Shown here one piece after another: positions 25,560 through 32,585 of a DNA stretch of 39,137 nucleotides. Numbering within the stretch: position 1 is the stretch's first letter; every line of letters begins with the position of its first letter. The translations under genes and the position numbers were made by a program. The DNA comes from Patescibacteria group bacterium (GTDB lineage: Bacteria; Patescibacteriota; Patescibacteriia; JAXHNJ01), in the NCBI GenBank assembly GCA_034520665.1, contig JAXHNJ010000002.1, positions 243,166-282,302 on the forward strand, given 5' to 3'. The notes under the pieces were generated by a model. The model was given only the letters and a program-made list of their open reading frames with translations. It was not told the origin of the DNA and did not search any database.

Positions 25560-25631
25560 TCAAGTATAGCGATTCCTGGCCTGCGACTCGCCAATAAAGG
25601 CTTTAGCTAGGTTTTCTATAGTTTTTTTCAT
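25560..25631 (-). pseudogene. Relic of a second rubrerythrin gene (first 22 codons)
   Basis: The minus strand reads MKKTIENLAKAFIGESQARN, R, Y and then diverges to a TGA. Protein identity to rbr is nearly complete over 22 residues, while many third codon positions differ, so this was a separate, once-selected paralogue and not a recent copy. The rest of the gene is gone; the terminator of the small zinc-ribbon gene lies right behind the break. Confidence 0.85.
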
Positions 25632-25651
25632 GTTATTTTCTCCTTTGCCCG

Positions 25652-25705
25652 CTGTCATGCTGAGGCTAAGCCGGCTCTGAGCCGTGCCGAAGGAAAGTAT
25701 GACAG
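25652..25705. repeat. Hairpin repeat, second member of the CTGTCAT/ATGACAG family
   Basis: Ends CTGTCAT (25652-25658) and ATGACAG (25699-25705) with a GC-rich inner arm. It resembles 23578-23608. The gap up to 25846 also holds degenerate ACTCAAT/CTTAAT repeats and no gene. Confidence 0.55.
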
Positions 25706-25804
25706 CAAGAATTTTTACCGGGATTACCCTTCGAGGCTTCGCACCTCAAAGTGACAGTTTGCTTTAACCACTCAATACCTCAATCACTTAATATCTTAAT
25801 TAAC

Positions 25805-25837
25805 TCAATCAACTCACCTCCCCCCGCCAAAAAGGGA
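25805..25837. repeat. 33-bp direct repeat, copy 1
   Basis: TCAATCAACTCACC to AAAAAGGGA, perfectly repeated at 26462-26494. Just before it, a 24-bp stretch (25782-25805) is repeated at 26575-26598. The pair brackets two small minus-strand genes. Confidence 0.8.
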
Positions 25838-25846
25838 CACAGATTA

Positions 25847-26179
25847 TCACACTAACTTTGACAAAGTATCTAATCGGATTAAAATCTCCGGCCGGACTTT
25901 TTCCTTCATTTTTTCCAAATTACTTCTAATTTCTTCTGCCCCTTCTTTTGCCACTTCTAAAAAATGTCCTCTCTGGCCAACCTGAAAATCAGTCAGCCGG
26001 ACATATTCGGCAAGATAATCAATTTCATCGCCTGTTAAGTCCTTGAATTTTTCTATTATTTCTTTCAAAGCATCTGATTTTTTAAAATCAAGCATTAAAT
26101 CAACTGTTTTTAAAAGCTCTTCTTTTTTATGAGCTAAATTTTCTTGGGATGATTTTGGTTCTTCAAAATTTTCTCGCAT
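25847..26179 (-). CDS. Small helical protein, unknown function
   Basis: A 110-residue, charged, apparently all-helical protein without Cys. It starts MRENFEEPKSSQENLAHKKE and contains LKEIIEKFKDLTGDEIDYLA. No family is recognised and no Shine-Dalgarno is clear. It lies between two 33-bp direct repeats together with the next small ORF. Confidence 0.55.
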   Translation of the reverse strand: MRENFEEPKSSQENLAHKKEELLKTVDLMLDFKKSDALKEIIEKFKDLTGDEIDYLAEYVRLTDFQVGQRGHFLEVAKEGAEEIRSNLEKMKEKVRPEILIRLDTLSKLV

Positions 26180-26217
26180 ATATTTGTATATTTATTATCT
26201 GTCAAAAGATAGCGGGT

Positions 26218-26403
26218 TTATTTTTTCTGCTTGGACGCTTTTTTTCTTTGACTTTTTTTGAGTGCTTTTTTTGCTAATTTTTTTAAACAGATTTCTTCCA
26301 TTATTTCTACTTTTTTTGTACCCCAATTCGGGTCAATTTTAACCGAATTTTTTTCTGCCGTTTTCTTCCCTTCAAGGGTATTGGCGGCCATCAGGTAGTG
26401 CAC
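26218..26403 (-). CDS. Small Lys-rich protein, unknown function
   Basis: A 61-residue ORF. The start is uncertain: ATG 26403, or ATG 26391 giving MAANTLEGKK. The second half is very basic (KKLAKKALKKSQRKKASKQK), which could bind nucleic acid. It is 38 nt upstream of the 110-residue gene on the same strand. It could be a real small protein or chance. Confidence 0.4.
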   Translation of the reverse strand: MHYLMAANTLEGKKTAEKNSVKIDPNWGTKKVEIMEEICLKKLAKKALKKSQRKKASKQKK

Positions 26404-26804
26404 AGTTTACTTAAGTACGTTACTCAACCACTCACTAGTACTAGAAAAATATCGCGATAAATCAATCAACTCACCTCCCCCCGCCAAAAAGGGATTATTT
26501 TAATATTCTCAGCGAATTTATTCGCGTACGCCACTGAAGTGGCTAGGAAATTATACTCAACATCTCAATATCTTAATCACTTAATATCTTAATTAACTTA
26601 ATCACTCAATAGATTCTCCAATTAAATAGCGAGTTACTCGGCATAAATGCCCCAGTTATATGGTAATGATAGGGTTTTTTTAGGAATTTTTCAAGCTGGT
26701 GATTTAAAAATTTAAATAGGTTTATGCCTTTGCTATTCAACTAAAGCAAAAATAAGACCAATAAAAAACTGCTAAAAGACTTTAATTTTAATTACAAAAA
26801 AAAC
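26404..26804. other. Gene-free stretch with repeats
   Basis: Contains CTAGTACTAG and TATCGCGATA palindromes, copy 2 of the 33-bp direct repeat (26462-26494) and copy 2 of the 24-bp repeat (26575-26598) within degenerate CTTAAT/CTCAAT units. No ORF with a ribosome site is visible on either strand. The last part leads into the arsR promoter. Confidence 0.5.
26462..26494. repeat. 33-bp direct repeat, copy 2
   Basis: Identical to 25805-25837, same orientation, 657 bp away. Confidence 0.8.
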
Positions 26805-26850
26805 TTGACAATCAAAATTAGGTCTAATATAATATCAATACTTATTGATA
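26805..26850 (+). promoter_or_regulatory. Consensus promoter with ArsR-type operator (site A1)
   Basis: TTGACA (26805-26810), 17-nt spacer, TATAAT (26828-26833). The perfect palindrome TATCAATA-CT-TATTGATA (26833-26850) begins at the last base of the -10 and covers the start point. A repressor bound there would block initiation. Related sites are at 27473-27488 and 39071-39088. Confidence 0.85.
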
Positions 26851-26865
26851 CTTATTTATACTCTT

Positions 26866-27174
26866 ATGAATTACAACTGTTGTGAAACTAAAAAATCAAA
26901 AAATAATCTTGACCAAACAGCTGAGTTTTTAAAAATCATCGCCGAGCCAAACCGTTTGAAGATTTTATGTATCCTGCAAAAGCAGGAAATGTGCGTCTGC
27001 GATATTTGGCAACATCTAAATTTACCCCAAAATTTGGCTTCACACCACTTGAAAGTATTAAAAGACTTTAAGCTGGTTAAATCAAGAAAAGAAAGTACCA
27101 AAGTAATTTACAGTGTTAACTCCCAAACAATAAGAAAATATTATTCACTTTTATCTCATTATATTAATAACTAA
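26866..27174 (+). CDS. arsR: ArsR-family metalloregulator
   Basis: A 102-residue winged-helix repressor. ATG 26866 is chosen over the in-frame TTG 26845, which lies inside the operator. NRLKILCILQKQEMCVCDIW holds the metal-binding pair C43 and C45 of the ArsR CVC motif; MNYNCC adds two N-terminal Cys, a possible third ligand. The recognition helix is in LPQNLASHHLKVLKDFKLV. It should bind the palindrome next to its own promoter and release it on binding As(III), Sb(III) or another thiophilic ion. It leads the operon ending near 31093. Confidence 0.93.
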   Translation: MNYNCCETKKSKNNLDQTAEFLKIIAEPNRLKILCILQKQEMCVCDIWQHLNLPQNLASHHLKVLKDFKLVKSRKESTKVIYSVNSQTIRKYYSLLSHYINN

Positions 27175-27182
27175 AGAAACAT

Positions 27183-27416
27183 ATGACTATCAAAATTTTG
27201 GGTACTGGCTGCCCTAATTGCCAGACATTAGAAAAAAACGCCAAAAAAGCCGTGGCAGAACTTGGCCTGGAAGACATTCAGATTGAACACGAATATGACA
27301 TCGCTAAAATTACTGAATACGGGGTTATGTCCACGCCAGCTATTGTGGTTGACGATCAGGTTAAGACGGCCGGCCGGATTCCCGATGTGGAAGAAATAAA
27401 AGGCTGGCTTAAGTAA
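27183..27416 (+). CDS. Thioredoxin-like small redox protein (CPNC)
   Basis: A 77-residue thioredoxin-fold protein of the redox-active disulfide (MTH895-like) family: MTIKILGTGCPNCQTL with C10 and C13, cis-Pro in VMSTPAIVV. It lies 8 nt after arsR. Such proteins often stand with ArsP-like permeases and may supply or sense thiols; small proteins of this kind are called ArsE-like in some arsenical operons, which I cannot confirm here. It probably acts in the cytoplasm. Confidence 0.88.
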   Translation: MTIKILGTGCPNCQTLEKNAKKAVAELGLEDIQIEHEYDIAKITEYGVMSTPAIVVDDQVKTAGRIPDVEEIKGWLK

Positions 27417-27431
27417 AAAGATTAATAAACT

Positions 27432-27489
27432 TTATCTCTGTATTACTACAGGGATAAAATTTCATCCATAATATCAATATAGATTGATG
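27432..27489 (+). promoter_or_regulatory. Hairpin and second ArsR-type operator (site A2)
   Basis: A hairpin TTATCTCTGTA/TACAGGGATAA (27432-27442/27447-27457, one T-G pair) without a clear T run. Then CATAAT (27467-27472) and ATCAAT-ATAG-ATTGAT (27473-27488), a match to the arsR operator. No good -35 is visible. It suggests an internal, repressor-controlled promoter for the permease genes. Confidence 0.6.
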
Positions 27490-27499
27490 ATTAAACTTT

Positions 27500-28612
27500 A
27501 TGAACAAAGAAATTAAAATTTTTATCCTGCTCTTAGGGCTGTTTTTATTATTCTACTTCATGCCTATGGAGTCAGCTTTTTTCACCGGAGCCATTCTCTC
27601 TGGTTTTAAATTATTAAACGAATACGCCCGCGAGCATGTTCTAACTTGTTTGCTGCCGGCTTTTTTTATCGCCGGGGCCATTTCCGTATTTGTAAAAAAA
27701 GACTTTATTTTGAAATATTTGGGCGGGCAAGCTAAAAAGGTTGTTTCTTATTCACTAGCTTCGGTATCAGGGGCGATTTTAGCGGTTTGCTCTTGCACCA
27801 TATTGCCGTTGTTTGCCGGCATCAGAAAAAGAGGAGCCGGACTGGGACCGGCTATTACTTTTCTTTTTTCCGGTCCGGCCATTAACATTGCCGCTATGTT
27901 TTTAACCTTATCCGTATTAGGGCTTAATATCGGCTTAGCCCGAATCATTTCCGCCATTTTCTTATCAATTTTAGTCGGGCTTTCCATGCATTTGATATTT
28001 AGAGAAAAAACAGAAGCTGGCGGATTATATACCGAAGAATATAAAGAAATAAAAATCGGTAAAAAAGTTCTAATTGTATTTTTTGTGGCCATGATTGGGG
28101 TTTTAATTGTTAATGGATTGCAAATAGACAAATTTCTAAAATTTGGCTTGATGATTTTATTGGCATTGATCACCGCCGGAATCGCTATTTTCAAATTCCA
28201 TCAAGAAACTAGCAGGGAATGGCTCAAAGAAACCTGGTCTTTCACTAAAATGCTGTTGCCGATTTTGTTTATCGGCGTATTTGTGGCCGGTTTTATCATG
28301 CCGTTTTTACCACAAGAGCTGATTGAGAAAATAGTCGGCTCCAATTCAATCACTGGTAATTTCGTCGCTTCTATATTCGGAGCCTTTATGTATTTTTCCA
28401 CTTTGACCGAAATTCCTATTTTACAAGCTTTAATTGCTAAAGGAATGCATCAAGGACCAGTTTTGGCTTTACTTTTAGCCGGACCGTCTTTGAGCTTGCC
28501 AAATATGCTGGTGGTGAGAGGGGTTTTAGGCAATAAAAAAACCGCGGTTTATGTTTTATTAGTGGTATTTTATTCAACCCTGGCCGGCTTAATCTTTGGA
28601 GGGATAATGTAA
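27500..28612 (+). CDS. ArsP-like permease (UPF0718/DUF318 family)
   Basis: A 370-residue protein with about 8-10 membrane segments. It has the family features AVCSCTILPLFAGIRKRGAG (Cys pair in the membrane) and FSGPAINIAAM in the first half, with a second set FLPQELIEKIVGSN and AGPSLSLPN in the second half. Family members include ArsP, an exporter of trivalent organoarsenicals. The likely role is efflux of an organo- or inorganic metalloid; the substrate is inferred from the ArsR and ArsF/ArsG-like neighbours. The next gene follows after 2 nt. Confidence 0.88.
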   Translation: MNKEIKIFILLLGLFLLFYFMPMESAFFTGAILSGFKLLNEYAREHVLTCLLPAFFIAGAISVFVKKDFILKYLGGQAKKVVSYSLASVSGAILAVCSCTILPLFAGIRKRGAGLGPAITFLFSGPAINIAAMFLTLSVLGLNIGLARIISAIFLSILVGLSMHLIFREKTEAGGLYTEEYKEIKIGKKVLIVFFVAMIGVLIVNGLQIDKFLKFGLMILLALITAGIAIFKFHQETSREWLKETWSFTKMLLPILFIGVFVAGFIMPFLPQELIEKIVGSNSITGNFVASIFGAFMYFSTLTEIPILQALIAKGMHQGPVLALLLAGPSLSLPNMLVVRGVLGNKKTAVYVLLVVFYSTLAGLIFGGIM

Positions 28613-28614
28613 TT

Positions 28615-29082
28615 ATGAAGAAAATGATAAAAAGACTTTTATTTATCGGCCTATTTGCGGCTTTATTTGTTACCGCCGGCTGTGCTAGTGATCCTTCTAA
28701 TCAAAATAATTCAGAAGATAATTTATCTTGGATGAACAGAAACGCCGGTCCAGCCGAACAAATTGAAGTGGTCCATTTCCACGCCACCCAGCAGTGCTGG
28801 TCGTGTATCACCGTCGGTGAATACGCTTTAAAAACCATTAAGGAAAAGTTTCCCGAGGAATACAAAAACGAAACAATAGTTTTTAAGGACGTTAACGGCG
28901 AATTACCGGAAAACAGCGCCCTGGTCAAAAAATATCAGGCTAGTGGCTCCTCTCTTTTTATCAATGCCATAAAAGACGGGAAAGATAATATTCAGGAAGA
29001 CATCAATGTCTGGCGGTACGTCAGCAATGAAAGTCAGTTTATTAGTTATTTTGAAAAGAAATTAAAAGGTTTATTAGAATGA
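28615..29082 (+). CDS. ArsF-like thioredoxin-fold lipoprotein
   Basis: A 155-residue protein with a lipoprotein signal, lipobox VTAGC (C23), then VVHFHATQQCWSCITVGEYA holding the CWSC redox pair (C61, C64). This H-x-x-x-x-C-x-x-C pattern is that of the family named nitrophenyl compound nitroreductase subunit ArsF. It would sit on the outer face of the membrane and pass electrons or thiols to a membrane partner. It lies between the ArsP-like permease (2 nt) and the ferredoxin (4-nt overlap), so these act in one unit. Confidence 0.8.
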   Translation: MKKMIKRLLFIGLFAALFVTAGCASDPSNQNNSEDNLSWMNRNAGPAEQIEVVHFHATQQCWSCITVGEYALKTIKEKFPEEYKNETIVFKDVNGELPENSALVKKYQASGSSLFINAIKDGKDNIQEDINVWRYVSNESQFISYFEKKLKGLLE

Positions 29083-29361
29083 GAAAAAAATCAGCCAAAA
29101 AAGCAAAATGGTTTCCCAGGATAGATAAAGACAAATGCACTCAGTGTCTGGCCTGCGTCAATTTCTGCGCCAATGGCGTTTATGCGGAAAAAAACGGAAA
29201 ACCCGCCGTGATAAAACCTGAAAATTGCGTTATCGGCTGTCGGGGTTGTGAAAAAATTTGTCCAGTTGGCGCCATTTCACATCCTTGCCGAAAAGGCGCT
29301 TAAAAAAATATTAAAAGAAAATGACCTTTGTAGCTGCGGCTCCTCTTGTCAGATTAAATAA
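29079..29361 (+). CDS. Two-cluster 4Fe-4S ferredoxin, reading frame broken near the C-terminus
   Basis: The start overlaps the preceding stop (ATGA). Cys at 20, 23, 26, 30 and 50, 54, 57, 61 bind two 4Fe-4S clusters. The frame ends early at 29303 after ISHPCRKGA. In the next frame, 29281-29361 reads ILAEKALKKILKENDLCSCG and on to SSCQIK, stopping 3 nt before the following gene. Dropping one C of the pair at 29283-29284 joins the two as ISHLAEKALKK. So the ancestral protein had about 93 residues with a CSCGSSC tail. Either a real frameshift or a sequence error. It probably feeds electrons to the ArsF/ArsG-like proteins. Confidence 0.82.
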
Positions 29362-29364
29362 ATT

Positions 29365-30081
29365 ATGGATTTTATAAACGCTTTAATTGATAATTACAAT
29401 ATTCCCCTACTATCAGCCTTTCTACTGGGTATTTTGACTTCCATCAGCCCTTGCCCCTTAGCTACTAACATCACCGCTATTGCCTTTATTTCCCGAAAAA
29501 TAAAAACAGTTAAAAAAACCCTGCTCAATGGCCTCTTTTACACTTTAGGCCGAGGCCTCAGCTACACCCTCTTAGCCACTTTAATTTATTTTGGGCTGTC
29601 GTCTTTTCAGATATCCCGGATTTTTCAGGGCTGGGGCGATAAGGTTTTGGGGCCGGTTTTAATTATTATCGGTCTTATTATGTTCGGCATTATAAAAATA
29701 AAAATTGGCGGCCAAAGCGAAAAAGTTGAAAAGATCAAAGAATGGCTCTCCCACAAAGGCTATCTCGGCTCGCTTTTGCTGGGTATGTTATTTGCGCTGG
29801 CTTTTTGTCCTTATAGCGGGGTGCTTTTTTTCGGAGCCCTTATTCCCTTGGCTATCGGTTCCGCCGAGGGGCTTTTGCTGCCGCCGGTTTTTGCCCTGGG
29901 CACAGGCCTGCCAGTCATTGTGTTCGCCTTCCTAATCGCTTTTTCCATGAAAAAAGTCAGCCAAGCTTTTCAAGTGATGCAAAAGGTTGAAAAAGTGATG
30001 CGTTATATCGTGGCCAGCGTGTTTTTAGTGGCTGGTCTTTATTATTTGCAGTATTTGGTTAAATATTTGATTCATCTATGA
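29365..30081 (+). CDS. ArsG/CcdA-like membrane permease
   Basis: A 238-residue protein with six membrane segments and the CcdA/DsbD fold: SPCPLATN (C30) in the first half and FCPYSGVLFFGALIP (about C148) in the second. This Cys-Pro pairing matches the family called ArsG, an aromatic arsenical efflux permease, as well as thiol-electron carriers CcdA. With the ArsF-like protein and ferredoxin before it, the ArsG reading is favoured; electron transfer across the membrane is the alternative. The stop overlaps the next start by 4 nt. Confidence 0.8.
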   Translation: MDFINALIDNYNIPLLSAFLLGILTSISPCPLATNITAIAFISRKIKTVKKTLLNGLFYTLGRGLSYTLLATLIYFGLSSFQISRIFQGWGDKVLGPVLIIIGLIMFGIIKIKIGGQSEKVEKIKEWLSHKGYLGSLLLGMLFALAFCPYSGVLFFGALIPLAIGSAEGLLLPPVFALGTGLPVIVFAFLIAFSMKKVSQAFQVMQKVEKVMRYIVASVFLVAGLYYLQYLVKYLIHL

Positions 30082-30569
30082 TTAGCAATGCTTTTGTTTT
30101 CATCGCTGTTTCAATCTTCCTAACGCTTATTTCCTTTTTTCTTGATAAAGAAAAAACAATTTCAGGCTTGAAAAGAGGCTTAAAGATGTTCAGAAGTATT
30201 GCCATTCCGTTTTTAAACATTTTGATTTTAGTCAGCTTGGCTTTGTACTTAATTCCGCAGTCGGTTATTGTTAAATACTTGGGGGCTAACTCGGGGATTA
30301 TGGGCCTGCTTTTGGCGGCTGTTGTCGGGTCAATTACTTTAATTCCCGGTCCTATTTCCTATCCCATTGCCGCCGCTTTAATCAAACAAGGCGCTTCTTA
30401 TATGACGGTGGCTACTCTTATGACAACAATGATGATGGTGGGAGTGGTAACTTTTCCGCTAGAGGCAAAATATTTTGGCAATAAAATTGCGTTTATCAGA
30501 AATACGCTAAATTTTGTAATTGCTATTTTGATTGGCGTATTGGTTGGAATAATTTTTTTAATAAAATGA
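30078..30569 (+). CDS. Permease half-subunit 1 (UPF0718-like)
   Basis: A 163-residue protein with four membrane segments and the signature IPGPISYPIAAALIKQGAS, equivalent to one repeat of the ArsP-like family. It lacks the second repeat, which is supplied by the next gene (overlap of 4 nt). The two probably form a heterodimeric transporter. The CSC motif of the full-length relative is absent, so it may carry a different substrate. Confidence 0.8.
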   Translation: MISNAFVFIAVSIFLTLISFFLDKEKTISGLKRGLKMFRSIAIPFLNILILVSLALYLIPQSVIVKYLGANSGIMGLLLAAVVGSITLIPGPISYPIAAALIKQGASYMTVATLMTTMMMVGVVTFPLEAKYFGNKIAFIRNTLNFVIAILIGVLVGIIFLIK

Positions 30570-31093
30570 AAAATTCAATTAAAAAACATAAACGATATAT
30601 TTGGCTGACTGGCTATTTAATAGCCACTCTCATCTCATTCTTTTTGGGATTTAATCCCGGCAAAGAAGTTTTTGGCAATTTCACCAAATTTTTTATAGAA
30701 ATGGTAACTTTTATCCCGTTTTTGTTTATTATCATCGGTTTGTTTGATGTTTGGTTTCCCAAAGAAAAAATTGAAAAGCATATTGGCCAAGAATCGGGCA
30801 TAAAAGGAATGTTTTTAGTGATTATTTTGGCTATGCTTCAAGCCGGCCCACTTTACGGCGCTTTTCCAGTGGCTTATATCCTTTACAAAAAAGGCGCCAG
30901 TATTAAAAATATCTTTATTTATTTGGGTGCGTTTTCTTCCCTGAAAATTCCCATGCTCGGAATAGAAATTGGTTATTTGGGAATAAATTTTACTTTGGCC
31001 CGAACCTTAGTCTCCTTGCCACTTTTTATCGCTGTCGGTTATCTTATGGAATGGTATTTGAAAAATAAAAAATTTAAGATAAATAAAGTTTAA
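30566..31093 (+). CDS. Permease half-subunit 2 (UPF0718-like)
   Basis: A 175-residue protein with four to five membrane segments; LQAGPLYGAFPVAYILYKKG and ASIKNIFIYLGAFSSLKIPM are equivalent to the GP motif region of the first half. Translationally coupled to half-subunit 1. Last gene of the first ars-like operon; no terminator is visible before the next promoter at 31111. Confidence 0.8.
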   Translation: MKNSIKKHKRYIWLTGYLIATLISFFLGFNPGKEVFGNFTKFFIEMVTFIPFLFIIIGLFDVWFPKEKIEKHIGQESGIKGMFLVIILAMLQAGPLYGAFPVAYILYKKGASIKNIFIYLGAFSSLKIPMLGIEIGYLGINFTLARTLVSLPLFIAVGYLMEWYLKNKKFKINKV

Positions 31094-31110
31094 ATATACT
31101 TTATTGATAC

Positions 31111-31140
31111 TTAACAATTTCTTAACATTTACATTATAAT
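31111..31140 (+). promoter_or_regulatory. OmpR/PhoP-type response-regulator box and promoter
   Basis: Direct repeats TTAACA (31111-31116) and TTAACA (31122-31127), 11 bp apart, in the place of a -35, then TATAAT (31135-31140). An 11-bp spaced direct repeat is how OmpR-family regulators bind; the one encoded at 31908 is the obvious candidate. The same layout is at 37732-37761. Confidence 0.7.
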
Positions 31141-31153
31141 AAGAAAATATCCA

Positions 31154-31201
31154 CTTGATACACTGTATATGGGTGTAGATAACTTATATACAGTTATCAA
31201 G
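31154..31201 (+). promoter_or_regulatory. Leader hairpin with an alternative fold
   Basis: CTTGATA-CA-CTGTATAT (31154-31170) pairs with ATATACAG-T-TATCAAG (31186-31201) around a 15-nt loop. The overlapping GATAACT/AGTTATC pair (31178-31184/31192-31198) excludes that fold. It lies between promoter and start codon. Confidence 0.5.
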
Positions 31202-31256
31202 GTCGGTGCATCTATTGGTAATTTATGGTAATTTAAAAATAAATCCAATTACAATT

Positions 31257-31709
31257 ATGAAGAAAAAAATATCTTTAGGACTCGGGGCTTTAGCACTTAC
31301 TTTAATGCTGATAGTTAGTGCTCCCGCTGTTATGGCAACAGACGATTCATCCAGTACTGATTCTTTTGTCAGTCGTTGCGGACAATCAATCCAAAAAGGT
31401 TATGGAATGATGTCTGATACCATCACTAATCTTTTGGGTATGAGTCAGGAAGAAATTCAAACCGAAAAGGAAAGCGGTAAAAGTATCGCCGAAATCGCTC
31501 AAGAAAAAGATATCGCTGAACAAGCGTTGATTGATGGCATGTTGGAAGCGAAAACACAGAATTTTCAAGAAGCCGTAGAAAGCGGCTATTTGACGCCAGA
31601 GCAGGCAGACGAAAGAATGGAATGGATGAAAGAAAAAATTGAAAGAAAGCTGGAAAAAGCCGGCGGGTATTTTGGCCACGAAGGCTGTAGCGGTGGATGC
31701 CATCGCTAG
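31257..31709 (+). CDS. Secreted DUF2680-like protein with His/Cys tail
   Basis: ATG 31257 is chosen since it opens a clean signal peptide (MKKKISLGLGALALTLMLIV, cut near VMA); an in-frame start at 31206 would spoil it. The mature part of about 120 residues is helical: SQEEIQTEKESGKSIAEIAQ, then YLTPEQADERMEWMKEKIER, a pattern like DUF2680/YckD. It ends GHEGCSGGCHR, a likely metal-binding tail. The promoter carries a response-regulator box, and the two-component genes follow. Probably an envelope stress or metal-buffering protein. Confidence 0.75.
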   Translation: MKKKISLGLGALALTLMLIVSAPAVMATDDSSSTDSFVSRCGQSIQKGYGMMSDTITNLLGMSQEEIQTEKESGKSIAEIAQEKDIAEQALIDGMLEAKTQNFQEAVESGYLTPEQADERMEWMKEKIERKLEKAGGYFGHEGCSGGCHR

Positions 31710-31719
31710 CAAGGCACAA

Positions 31720-31753
31720 TCAAGGGAGGTGAAATAAATTTTTCCTCCCTTGA
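31720..31753 (+). promoter_or_regulatory. 10-bp hairpin after the secreted protein gene
   Basis: TCAAGGGAGG (31720-31729) pairs with CCTCCCTTGA (31744-31753), 14-nt loop, no T run. The left arm contains GGGAGGTGA, a Shine-Dalgarno-like sequence, so it may hide a ribosome site for the relic ORF at 31771 or act as a weak transcription stop. Confidence 0.5.
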
Positions 31754-31770
31754 GGTAAACATATAAATTT

Positions 31771-31851
31771 ATGAAAAAAATAATTACTTTTATCCGGGGA
31801 CATAAAATTATTTCCTTACACTGCAGGCGAAAGCCGACATCGAGATACTGA
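31771..31851 (+). pseudogene. Short relic ORF, possible membrane-fusion protein start
   Basis: 26 codons, MKKIITFIRGHKIISLHCRR and a TGA soon after. MKKIITFIRGHKII recalls the cytoplasmic start of HlyD/RND-type adaptor proteins, but the expected membrane helix is missing. Probably the leftover of a deleted efflux gene; weak evidence. A 7-bp hairpin (31869-31888) follows it. Confidence 0.35.
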
Positions 31852-31907
31852 TTTAAAGGATACTAATTATCCTATTTGAACATAGGATGAGGTGATAAAA
31901 TAAATTT

Positions 31908-32585
31908 ATGCGTGAAAAAATTTTAATAATTGAAGACGACGAAAAAATATCCGATCTTCTCAAGCTTTACTTAGAAAAAGAGGGTTTTAAAGTGGAAGTA
32001 GCCAAAGATGGCAAGTTTGGGATTTTGAAATTTTCCAAAGAAAATCCAGACTTATTAATTCTTGACTTAATGTTGCCAGAAGTTGACGGATTAACAGTAG
32101 CCCGATCAATCCGCGCTAAAAGTAGTGTGCCGATTATTATGCTCACCGCCAAGGACGAAGAAACGGATAAAATTGTCGGACTTGAAATTGGGGCCGACGA
32201 TTACGTGACTAAGCCCTTCAGCCCTAAAGAACTAATTGCCAGAGTCAAAGCGGTGTTAAGGCGAACTTATGAAACCAAAAATGGCAAGCCAATAATCAAA
32301 GTCAAAGATTTAGAAATTAACCAAGATAAATTTGAAGTAAAAAAGAATGGTAAAAATATTAGATTAACACGCCGAGAATTTAAGCTGCTACTTGCCTTGG
32401 CGCAAAGTCCGGGCAAAGTTTTTTCCCGTTCGGAGCTGATGCACTCAATCTATTTGCATGATGATGAGGCGATTTTTGACAGGACTATTGATGTTCATGT
32501 TGCTAATTTGCGACGAAAGTTAAATGAGAAAAATCAAAATTTAATAATGACAATCAAAGGAGTGGGTTATAAGCTAAAAGAATGA
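31908..32585 (+). CDS. OmpR-family response regulator
   Basis: A 225-residue protein. Receiver domain: acidic IIEDDEK, phospho-acceptor D53 in LILDLMLPEVDG, T80 in IMLTAKD, K102 in YVTKPFS. C-terminal winged helix: LTRREFKLLLALAQSPGKVF, then DRTIDVHVANLRRKL. It is coupled to the sensor kinase (4-nt overlap). GAGGTGA lies 12 nt before the start. TTAACA direct repeats at 31111 and 37732 are its likely sites. A decayed copy of its first codons is at 37843. Confidence 0.95.
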   Translation: MREKILIIEDDEKISDLLKLYLEKEGFKVEVAKDGKFGILKFSKENPDLLILDLMLPEVDGLTVARSIRAKSSVPIIMLTAKDEETDKIVGLEIGADDYVTKPFSPKELIARVKAVLRRTYETKNGKPIIKVKDLEINQDKFEVKKNGKNIRLTRREFKLLLALAQSPGKVFSRSELMHSIYLHDDEAIFDRTIDVHVANLRRKLNEKNQNLIMTIKGVGYKLKE

